From NCBI GenBank assembly GCA_905250885.1, contig CAJNOQ010001812.1, forward strand, positions 1 to 28,302: 28,302 bases of DNA. The letters are read 5' to 3'. Source of the stretch: Didymodactylos carnosus (Eukaryota > Rotifera > Eurotatoria > Philodinida > Philodinidae). Shown here piece after piece: positions 14,667-24,056 of this stretch (the first letter of the stretch is position 1; each line of letters opens with the position of its first letter). Below the pieces are notes generated by a model, which saw only the letters and a list, made by a program, of their open reading frames with translations, was not told the origin of the DNA and ran no database searches. The translations under genes were made by a program, and so were the position numbers.

Positions 14667-17263
14667 ATGGCACTTATTCCACGAAACTATAATGGGTATC
14701 CGATGGAATTTGCCCCGTCAGCCAGAGGCTACCGTAGAGGTTATGGAAACTATGGCTACTATGGGACGAGACCACTCCAACATCAATCTAACTATCAGAT
14801 GACTGCTCCTCAGTTTATGCATCCAGCATATCAGCCTTATCCTCATTACGATTATGGTTATGGACCGTATTATAAAGGAGCACCAAATATGATGCAATCA
14901 AATAAAAAAGCGGGACTCGGTACACAGTTCGCTATGCTTGTAAATGATGTGGAAAGACAGCTCGAGTATGAAGCTTATATGAGACGTTTACGTGCCCTCC
15001 TAAATAATCAACAAAGACTTTATACTACACAACAGCCATATGTCCCAAGGCCAATTTATCAGCCACAAGGATCTTATGACGGTCCCCCTATTGGTTATGA
15101 GAGAGAAATTAGATATCAACCTTATCCAGTGTACATCACGAAACCTAACCTTTACACCGGGCGTACAACCGGCGCTCTCAAATATGTCATTGTTCCCGTT
15201 TCATATCCTTTTATTCAACCATCGATGGGACCATTAGTGAGTGCATGGCTAGCCTTTAAAGCTAAGTACTATAATCGAGTTATCTTTTTTACCTTTAGAC
15301 AATGCCGCCATTTCTGTTCAGTCGAATGGCGCAACCTCTTTGCTCTTTGCCTCTTCCGCCACCGCTGCCTCCGATTTCTTATTTACCATTAGCGCCTATA
15401 CTGCAACAAATGGTAATGCAGCGCTATTCAAATCCTGTTGCTGTTTATCCGTTTGCGTCAATAATGCAAAACTCGTTCTGTATGAATAATGAACTACAGC
15501 AACAACAAGTAGCAATGCAAGCGTATCAGTTTAATCAGTTTAATCGAGGTTTTGTACCTCCTCCACCACAGTCAATGTTTACTCCACAAGCGTGTATGAT
15601 CAATCAACAACAGTTCGTGTTGCCCATGATTCCAATGAGTTCAATGGTGCCGCCTCAACAACAACAAATTATGCCTATTCCATATCTTCCAATTTCACAA
15701 CAGCAACAGATAGTACCTTCTCCATATCTTCCAATTTCACAACAGCAACAGATAGTACCTTCTCTTAATCAATCACATCAATTTATATCGAGTTCGGTAT
15801 CGCAGCCTATAAATTTTCAACAACAAATAACAGCGCCGATGATTCAACCACAAGAACTGGCATCGAGTTCCTTAGTACCGCCTGTATTATCTGCTTTATC
15901 AACTCCGCAACAACAAATAATGGCTCAAATATTATCTAATTCTTTGATGCAGTCCATGCAACCCAATTCATATTTACCATCAGCACCACAACAACAAATA
16001 ACAGCGCCGATTATTCAACCACAACAACTGGCATCGAATCCTTTAACGCAGCCTGTATTATCTGCTTTATCAACTCCGCAACAACAAATAATGGCTCAAA
16101 CATTTTCCAATTCTTTAATGCAGCCCAGTTCATATTTACCATCAGCACCACAACAACAATATGGTACCTCAGTGATATGCCGAGCATGTGTCCCTATGCC
16201 ACCACCTTTGAATATACCTGTTAATGGCAATTGTTGGATTCAACATTGTTCGTGCTGTCATCATATTCCAAATGACATGGGAAATGAAAGAAGAAGTGGA
16301 AGAGTTACACCCTTACTTCGACATCCGGTAGTTCCTCAATTCTTACCTGACCCACACCAACATTTACTCAACCCACCTGCTCTACTTCGACCATGGTTGC
16401 GCAAAACTCCACCTCTTCCTCCAGGATCTATATTATTATCCGATGAATATTTTGAAATTCCAGAACGTAAACGGAAATATCGAGTATCATCTTGGATGCT
16501 TCAGCCACAGAGGCCAAACGCCAACAAAGACATAAGATCAGCAACAAGCAACGAGAGTATTCATCTTGTTAATATTCCTGGAACAAATGAAAATCTATCG
16601 CCACTCATTCAACGAATAGTAGGAGAAAAAGTTGTATTTAAACCAAAAGAACAGGAGCTAAGTGAATTAACCAACTCATTGTCATCATCGACAGTGTCAA
16701 CGGAACCTGATAAGCATAAAAAAGATGAATTGTCTTCTTCACGCTATCGATCTACCACTGTCGATTTCCGAAACAATAATATTCCTACATCATATCGTTA
16801 TCATAGTCGACCTAAATCGAAAACACGTGCTGCTAAATTGCAAACGTCATCCAAAATGAATCCACCGACACTACATTTTAATTATTATCCACCAGAGGTT
16901 CAATCTGTTGTCTACACCAGTAATAAATATAGTAAATCATCAAGTGAAAATTCGACTCCAGTTCGTACGGTAACACACAAACCAATTCCTGAAGCTTCAA
17001 ACAAACGTTTAGACAATATCTTGGACTTGTTTTCAGGTAGCAAGGAAGAAGAAAAAAACGTTCTCCCGATGGTTAACGACGAGTACAAGACGAGAATAAT
17101 CGTTATTCGAGAATATATGAACAGTTCTCCGTCGACAATAAGTACCATTTCGTCCAATTCTTCTTTTAATATAATAATAGACAAGAATTTAGCAGAAGAT
17201 GAACAATTGAGCACGGTATCTACTATAATAGAAGAATCTGATAATAATTCAATGTTAATTTAA
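14667..17263 (+). CDS. Tyr/Gln/Pro-rich protein of unknown function (2 exons, 844 residues)
   Basis: I do not recognise this protein. Exon 1 is 14667-15236 (190 codons); a phase-0 intron of 62 nt with GTGAGT donor and TTTAG acceptor joins exon 2, 15299-17263. The whole reads as one 844-residue frame, with codon composition unlike the surrounding DNA. Residues 1-100 are rich in Tyr and Gly (GYGNYGYYG type). Around 95-125 there is a short charged helix-like stretch (ERQLEYEAYMRRLRALLNNQ). From 191 to about 480 it is Gln/Pro/Leu/Ser-rich with QQQQ blocks, a 14-residue tandem repeat (PYLPISQQQQIVPS) and a 57-residue repeat. A Cys/His cluster follows: CRAC at 484-487 and C502, H506, C507, C509, C510, H511, H512 in CWIQHCSCCHH, possibly metal-binding. 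The rest is Ser-rich, basic then acidic at the C-terminus. No signal peptide or membrane span. AATAAA at 17291-17296 is a likely polyadenylation signal. Confidence 0.82.
15680..15763 (+). repeat. Perfect 42-nt tandem duplication in the Gln/Pro-rich gene
   Basis: The 42-nt unit beginning ccatatcttccaatttcaca occurs twice head to tail, 15680-15721 and 15722-15763, with no mismatch. It encodes PYLPISQQQQIVPS. A diverged third copy precedes it (the PIPYLPIS context). The lack of any difference, even at silent sites, implies a recent event. Confidence 0.9.
15818..16160 (+). repeat. Direct duplication of a 171-nt unit in the Gln/Pro-rich gene
   Basis: The unit starting caacaacaaataacagcgcc begins at 15818 and again at 15989, a period of 171 nt or 57 residues. 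The second copy, to about 16150, lacks 9 nt near its end. Shared peptide blocks are QQQITAP, IQPQ, LASxxL, PVLSALSTPQQQIMAQ and SYLPSAPQQQ. The copies have diverged at several amino acids, so this duplication is older than the 42-nt one. Confidence 0.88.
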
Positions 17264-17864
17264 CAAATTAAAAAGAAAAATATCCATATAAATAAAGAAA
17301 TTGGACAGTTAATCAGATTGTAACTTTGGATAAAAATATTTCGAAAAGAATAAAATAATAAAGACATGAAGTTTACTGATGCAATATGCATTTAAGATAA
17401 TCACTTGATATTTGGCAATTTAAATCTGCGAAATTAAAGTTTAGAATAATCTTAATGTGATAAAGAAGTATATGAAAGAAAAATCCTATTTATTTCACCC
17501 CGTTGAAAAATAAAAACTCGTTATCAATTTGACCTCGATGAATGATATAGTAAACGTGTATTTCGATATATACTCAGCATTAAACACACCATTATATACA
17601 ATCTTTTCTATATTTTCTGCAATTAGAAAACGAATAATTCACATGAATAAGTTAAAAACTCTTCAAACTTTTCTCTATTTAGTTGAGTTCGGTTCCGTAT
17701 ACCAAGCAAAAACGAGAAAATCAAAAATATATAGACGATAAAACAAGATGGTTTAAAAAAATATAAATTAATTTATATAAAAATTTTAACGAAAGCAACA
17801 AAAAAACTGACATATTTCCGGTCACTATGCTGTTTACTGCAATTATCTTTATTCTTTTCTGTTT
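17264..17864. other. Convergent spacer with polyadenylation signals
   Basis: This spacer is very AT-rich, between the stops of the Gln/Pro-rich gene (+) and the small unknown gene (-). AATAAA at 17291-17296 suits the plus-strand gene. On the minus strand AATAAA (plus 17848-17853) lies only 12 nt past the stop of the other gene, giving it a very short 3' UTR. I see no further gene. Confidence 0.55.
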
Positions 17865-18733
17865 TTAACATATGTAATCGACGGTTGGAACGCTGCTTGC
17901 TGCTCTAGGTTGAATGGGAACGTTTAGCGATGGTGTCGAACCACCAAAGGCAGAAGCTGAACCTAAATTTCTACCAGTTCGACCAAATATTGTGAAATCA
18001 CTATGTTTTGAGACATCTTTAATTGGAGGAAAATTTTTTTCTACTGGAATATTAACATCAGATGTGTGACGAAGTAACATCGAATAACTGTAAAGAGAAG
18101 AGAAAGATTGAATAACAAATTCTCTATTTGAAAAAAATAGTTTCAACTTACTATGGCAAATGAGCTTCGTACATTCTATCGTTAGGAACCGGAAGCGGAG
18201 AAAAATGATCAACTAAAATGTATAAATTTAGTGAGACTTATTGAAGTAACTAGAGCACACGCAAATTAAACGAAGGCAACTGCCGATAACAATACAATTG
18301 CCACTTGGTCACACATATCCATAAACGAATTACTCACCAGGGTGCAGTGTTCCACTTCTGTCCGTGTAAGCATCACGATGATGTTGAGAAAGCTATGGTG
18401 AAAAATAACGAAAATATATGATTTTAAGCAAGTTAAATGACGTTATACGAAAACATGACAAATAAATTGATGTTTCAAATTTACTTGATGAAACTTTCGA
18501 ATTTCACTAGTGCGATCGTAGTCCTGATTATTTAAACTGTATTTTGGAATATAGAGATAACGATCTCTCGATCGACGTCGATCACTCAGAACCAATTCGG
18601 GTTGATGCGTGTATGGTGTAGGAAAATATCCACCTATAGCAAATAAACTTCTGTCCTCTTTTTATACTAAATCGTCTTAAATTTTTACATACCTCTCGCA
18701 TACAAACTTTTAGATGAATTGAGTGCTTCACTC
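17865..18733 (-). CDS. Unrecognised gene, last five exons (5' end not found)
   Basis: Exons in transcript order: 18733-18693, 18633-18485, 18392-18338, 18212-18152, 18087-17865. All four introns are GT-AG with strong donors (GTATGT, GTAAAT, GTGAGT, GTAAGT), and the frame holds across each, giving 175 C-terminal residues. The protein is polar and basic, with a DRRRSRDRYLYIPKYS stretch, then PLPVPNDRMYEAHLPYY, then NFPPIKD, and a Gly/Ser-rich tail (GRTGRNLGSASAFGGSTPSL) ending VDYIC. No signal peptide or membrane span is visible in this part. I could not assign a family. The first listed exon needs two codon bases from an exon upstream of 18733, which I did not find in the next 500 nt; it may be distant or lost. 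Confidence 0.65.
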
Positions 18734-20270
18734 CTGCAACGAGAAAGATAAACGAATCATAAAGAAAAACAACTGAAGTAAAGGCAGCGGAACCACTAGG
18801 CTGTCTCTGTTAGGCTGAGCCTTACTCCGTTCTGATGTAGAATTTTTGAATTTAGAACTATGTTATTCGGATAAAACTTAGCTACATTGGCAGCAAGATC
18901 TTATATATCTGAAGAAAAGACCAAAAAACGTTTCGCTGCACGAATTAAACTCTGCTTTTTTCAGTGACCTTAAACGCAAAGACTAACATCAGATATGTGC
19001 GGTGAGGATAGAGGACTGGATCGGGATAAAATGCTAACTTTTGGCATCAGGAACGCCAAGAAACCTCTAAATGTAAAGTCTTGTTCAAAATGGCGAAGTA
19101 GTCCTTCAATTATACAGATATGCCACGTTTTCAAACAAACTCATTGCTTTAGTTAGTCTAGCGCAAACTTTTTCCCTTTTTTGGTCTTTTTGCTGGGAAC
19201 GTCACTTTTTTGCAGTCTGAGTTCCGACACTAGATGAATTCTTTACCTATAATCCTGGAAATATTTTGCTGTCGAATTACCAAACGTTTCACCATACTGT
19301 AGATTCACCTACAATGGAAAAACAAACAAAAATAATTAAGGTGAATATTCACAAAATATATAGTGCTCACCGTTGGAACATGACCACGATATCTGAAAAG
19401 AAGGAAATGCATCATAAAAATATAAAAGAGAATGTTACAGTTCTCACCCTGGCATCAACGATGGAGGATAATACGTTGAATTGTACGTCGTCACTAAAGT
19501 TCCAGCTGCACGCGACATTCTTTTGATTGTGATCGACGATAAAATATCTGAAAGAAAATTGTCGTTTAGACAAATTACCGCGTATTATGCATTTCTTGAT
19601 CGCAGTGATCGCTGTAAAAAACTTTAAACTTTTCATGCCCTACTACTCTTCCATTTGTATACACAAATCCATGATTGCTTTTGGGACTGTTTAGTCAGTG
19701 AACAACAAAAACACTCATGTAGCAGTTATTCTCCCACTTATATCACCACTATTCTCACTTTTGTCTACGCGGAGGAATATCAGTTAATTTATTAAGCGTT
19801 ATTAAAACTTATCATGCATATTACTGCCGAAAATTTTTAGCGGTTAAAAAAAGTTCTCGACATACGCTAAGAAAAGGCAGGATCTTTCGAGCTATGATCA
19901 TAACAGAAAGCAAAGGACTCTACTCTCAGTACTCTTTTACCCTTTAAGGTATGACAAGCTCATCCGGACAATCTATCTGAACGTAATGATATTTTGGAAA
20001 CATTTTATTTGCTTTGAACCTTATCCAGAAATCAGTTTGAGATTGACTCATAACTCTTCAAATCTATAATTCTAATTTAAGCCATTTTGTACGATATACG
20101 GGTAGAATATAGTTGTGAGGTGATGCCTCTACATATAAACATCTTATCCAGCATAGAAAGGATTGAATTATTATTAGTCAAGAAAGAGCAAATAGTAGCA
20201 GTAATAGTAGCAGATGTGACTCACCATCATTCTCACTTTAATGAAACAAATTTTTTTTGCGTAAAATAAA
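18734..20270. other. Intergenic DNA with no supported gene
   Basis: The region lies between the unknown minus-strand gene and ALG3, outside the listed inverted repeat. Several short open frames exist on both strands (for example about 19266-19526 and 19412-19636), but they overlap each other, show no family similarity and lack splice partners. The part from about 18780 to 19240 is less AT-rich and may be an old repeat. The missing 5' exon of the minus-strand gene could be hidden here. Confidence 0.45.
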
Positions 20271-20418
20271 TTATCTGATTATAGTACGTAGACTGCCGAC
20301 TTATTGTGTGACATACAAGAGAATTTTTCCGATGATAGGATAAAAGTTTTGGATTTCATCGGAGAAATTCTCTTGTATATCACACAATAAGTGGGCAGTC
20401 TACATACTATGATAATAA
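20271..20418. mobile_element. MITE-like inverted repeat, about 148 nt
   Basis: Arms of about 65 nt (20271-20335 and 20354-20418) are reverse complements with only a few mismatches, separated by about 18 nt. The core gtagactgcc followed by acttattgtgtga appears in both, as does tacaagagaat. The length, the near-full palindrome and the absence of coding sequence fit a miniature inverted-repeat transposable element. No clean target duplication was recognised; the flanks are AT-rich. Confidence 0.8.
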
Positions 20419-20728
20419 TTACTGATACAGATCAATAGAACTTCTACTGAAATAAAATTCTTATTAGTTTCGTCTGTAATGTAGTTCATTTCTTCTGCTG
20501 AAATTTCACTTACCAAAAAAAGCCCTTTACTCTCACCTTCCAGTGCCTCTCTGATACATTCGTTCCTTTGACAACAGACAAAGAACTTTGCTCAATAGAA
20601 CTGAATGATTATGTAGCGGATAGGAAGATAGAAAACACTGCAGATATCTTAATATTGTCCCCAATGTAATGGAAAGCAACTGAATTTTGTAGAATTTTAG
20701 TGAAAATCATCGATTTCTTTGTTCTAGT

Positions 20729-22736
20729 ATGCCTCCAGCACCCAAATATCGTCGATCTTCTAAAAAATCTTTCGTTTCGAATGTTTACGGCAAAATCAAG
20801 AATGTTTATGGCAAAATCAAGCATAATTGCAATTCTTTATGTACTATATCATTTTACAAACAGCTTTTATTTGACCCAGCAAAGTCGTTGTACTTAATGG
20901 GTGTTTTACTCCTGATGGAAGTATTCATCAACATTCTGATCATAAAAACAACAAAGTGTGCGTTTTATGCATTACCAGAAGTAGTTAGTTGAAGGTCTAT
21001 ATTTGTTTAGATACAGAAATTGATTGGAATGCCTATATGCAAGAAGTTGAAGGTGTAACAAATGGTACCTATGATTATTTTAAATTAGAAGGAGATACAG
21101 GACCACTCGTGTTAGTTATGGGTTTGTTTCTTTTTGTTATGGAAACATAGTTTATAATTAATTGTTTTATTCATCTACTTGTTGTTCATCTCAGGTATCC
21201 AGCGGGTTTTGTTTATGTTTACTTATTATTCTATTACGTGACCAATCTCGGCAAAAACATACGTTTAGCACAATATTTATTTGCTGTCATCTATATCTTT
21301 ATGATGGTCACGCTATTTACTATTTACTATAAAAATAAAAAAGTATGAAAGTCAGATATATGTCTTCAATAAAATATTGAATTTCAAAATACTATTTTTC
21401 TAGGTTCCTCCATATGCTTACATATTCATGTGTTTAACTTCCTATCGCATCCATTCAATATTTGTATTGAGATTATTCAATGATCCAATTGCAATGACTT
21501 TACTCTATGTTTCAATTGTTCTCTTTCAGAAAAGGCAATGGTTAACTGGATGTCTCCTCTACAGGTATTAGATTTATGTTTTTTCATAGATTCATGGATT
21601 ACCCATATTGTTTCATTTTTTTTTAGCGCGGCTGTCTCAATTAAAATGAATATTTTACTAATGGCACCGGGTCTTTTTATTATTCTTCTGTTGTCTGTTG
21701 GAATACAAAATACAATCAAATACATTGGATATTGTGCTGCATTACAGGTTAAGTCTTACTTGTTAACTGTTTTTTTCTAATGCGGCTAATTAATGGTCGC
21801 TGTCTGATTGTTTTAATGGCCCAAATTAAACGTTATTCTTTGTTTTTTCTTTAGTTAATTTTAGGTTTACCATTTTTGTTAACAAATCCAATTGCATACA
21901 TTTTACGTTCATTTGATTTTGGTCGACAATTTTTTTATATCTGGACTGTTAATTGGCGTCTTATACCTGAATACATATTTCTTAATCGATATTTTCATTT
22001 AACTTTATTAGGTTTACACGTATGCGTATTATTATATGTTTGCCGTTATCAATGGCTTGGGTAAGTCACTCACATTTCTGCCTCATCGATTATAAAAAGA
22101 CCATTATTTTTTACATTTTAGACATTTAAAGAATGTAAAGAAACTTTTAAATTATCATAAACACCATACATTATCGAATGATTGTATCTTTTTTCTTCTA
22201 ACAACAGTTTTGTTTTAGAAAAATAGTCATTGTTAGTGTGTGGGTCCGAGTTTTATACATAAGTAGCATGTGTACTCTAAAGTTATTAGATTAATTTCTT
22301 ATAAAATCCTTTTTTCTTAATAATTGACATAAACAGATATTACAACGGTACTATTCTATTCAAATTTTATTGGTATTTGTTTTTGTCGTTCATTACATTA
22401 TCAGTTTTATGTATGGTATTTTCACATGTTATATCATCTTCTATGGAGTACAACTTCAAACGATATTTCAAAGTAAGTTATTCTAAAGAAAAGGTTTTGA
22501 ATGCATTATTATCGCCTAGTAGAAAGTACTTTATATAAAAAGTGAATGTTTGTCTTTTTTCTCTCTTTAGACTTTCAATTTTGGGTATAATTGAACTTTG
22601 TTGGAATATTTATCCGTCAACAATACCAAGTAGTCTTGTTTTACATTTGTGCCATATTTATCTATTAACAAAATTAATTCTAACACTGAAAATAGATCAA
22701 AGTGATATTGATCATAGAGAGCGTAAAATGACTTAA
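20729..22736 (+). CDS. ALG3: Dol-P-Man:Man5GlcNAc2-PP-Dol alpha-1,3-mannosyltransferase (9 exons)
   Basis: ALG3 adds the first lumenal mannose (alpha-1,3, from dolichyl-phosphate mannose) to the lipid-linked N-glycan precursor in the ER membrane. Exons: 20729-20957, 21011-21110, 21195-21342, 21404-21564, 21627-21747, 21855-22060, 22122-22183, 22337-22472, 22571-22736. They total 1329 nt, 442 residues, matching the usual length of about 440. Family landmarks: [14 protein letters not shown] at 78-91 with the acidic EID of GT-C enzymes in the first lumenal loop, GDTGPLVYPAGFVY from about 104, [16 protein letters not shown] at 172-187, [31 protein letters not shown] ending 288, [17 protein letters not shown] from 351, and [10 protein letters not shown] near the C-terminus. 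Many hydrophobic segments fit a polytopic protein. The start at 20729 puts a basic cytosolic N-terminus before the first membrane span. Exon 7's end (22183) was chosen to restore the conserved [13 protein letters not shown] alignment. Likely polyadenylation signals are at 22878-22883 and 22921-22926. Confidence 0.95.
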
Positions 22737-22877
22737 ATGTTGTTCTAGTCAGATATTGTTTTGTTTTTTTAATTATATTTATTGGTGTTTTTCAAGTTTT
22801 ATTCCTTATCAGCTATATAAATCCCGTCGTTAAGTTGGAAAATGAAGCAAAATTACATGTTTGCATTATCAAACGAG

Positions 22878-22883
22878 AATAAA
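22878..22883 (+). terminator. Candidate polyadenylation signal of ALG3
   Basis: AATAAA lies 142 nt after the ALG3 stop codon; a second AATAAA is at 22921-22926. Either could direct cleavage. The call rests only on the hexamer and its position. Confidence 0.5.
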
Positions 22884-22961
22884 AGCGATATCTGATTACT
22901 AAACGTACTTTCAATCTTTAAATAAAAGTATTTTACTAATTAGGAGTTAAATTAAACCCGT

Positions 22962-24056
22962 ATGTTCAATCATTTTTTCTCAACTCGAATTGCTACATCT
23001 ATCCTTTATTTTACTAACATATGGATGAAACGAACGATGTTTGAATCAAGTAATCGACACATAGTCATTCAAAATGAAACGTTATTGAATCTATTCAGTT
23101 GTCCATTAGAACCTGTCCACAGATGGCATTAATGAGTGAGTGAGAGAGAGAGAGAAAGAGAAAGAGAAAGAGAGAGGAGCTGAAATGAAAGTTGAAATAA
23201 ATTATTGATAATCAAAAGAGAGATGGATATCATTTTTCTATGGTCACTATGAGTCGTTCCTTATCTTAGTGATTGTATGTAACTTGTGCCACACGAAATA
23301 TGGTTATTAAACAATTCTATAGCATTATCATTAGAATCGAATTCTCTTATATTATTAGCCAGCTTAGTATGGTATTCAACATTACTTACTGCGTTAAACT
23401 TAATTTAAAATTCTTTGGGATCTTTGTTAGCTGAATTGGTCAATTAAAAGGAAATATAGATATTATATTGTTTATCCTACCATTTATCATGTGAAATAGG
23501 AAAAACATGGTTAAAATTAGAAAATCTTTGTTTGAAAGATATGTATATGTTCATATACGTCAATCGATTGATTAATGATCAATTACGGCTATTAAAATGA
23601 TCACGTATTAAAAATAATGAATTGAAAGATCTGACAGACAGTTTTCAAGTTTATTACATAATAATAGAGATAAATGTATCAAACAATGTCGGTCAAAATG
23701 ATGAAGATAACTTTGAAGTTTGTTGATCCGATAAGTGGCATCTTAATCTTTTAGAATTTATATTTATCTTTTTGCAGCTGCGGTTGTTTTTATGTTAAAT
23801 TTTTGTTTTTGACACTGGTCTACTTTCGATATATATTGACAAAATAAAAAAATATTTGAATAATCTTTCTTTTAACGTTTTTCATTATTATCGACAAACT
23901 TTAGTATGCTCTTTTATGATGAAAATATTTTTGTTAGAGAATATGAAATTATCTCTTCAAATTGAAATATGTAGCGTATTTAGGTTACAAAGAAAATTGC
24001 TGACTTCTAGTTTTGAAATGTGCCCTTTTTTTCCGATGTCAAATGGACAGGTATAG
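22962..24056 (+). pseudogene. Possible decayed protein-coding frame
   Basis: In one plus-strand frame (codons starting at 22962, 22965 and so on) I count about 13 in-frame stops in 365 codons. Random DNA near 70% AT would give roughly 29. Long stop-free blocks occur at 22962-23127 (49 codons, starting ATG), about 23283-23405, 23460-23597, 23601-23723 and 23799-24053. The blocks read like protein, for example HEIWLLNNSIALSLESNSL, LASLVWYSTLLTALNL and DMYMFIYVNRLINDQLRLLK. A GA microsatellite interrupts the frame at 23134-23179. I do not recognise a family. It could also be a live gene with introns I failed to place, or a compositional accident. Confidence 0.35.
23134..23179 (+). repeat. (GA)n / GAAA microsatellite
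   Basis: A purine-only run of GAG, GAGA and AAAGAG words about 46 nt long. It lies inside the possibly decayed frame, just after its first in-frame stops at about 23130. It is likely polymorphic in length. Confidence 0.9.

Noticed and set aside
16912..17214. A 100-codon minus-strand frame opposite the end of the Gln/Pro-rich gene
   Set aside because: It is antisense to a long, better supported exon, and no independent evidence exists.
22184..22215. Extending ALG3 exon 7 to the in-frame stop as the gene's end
   Set aside because: The conserved SNFIGICF and ELCW blocks lie in exons 8 and 9, and splicing at 22183/22337 restores them in frame, so the gene is complete and not truncated.
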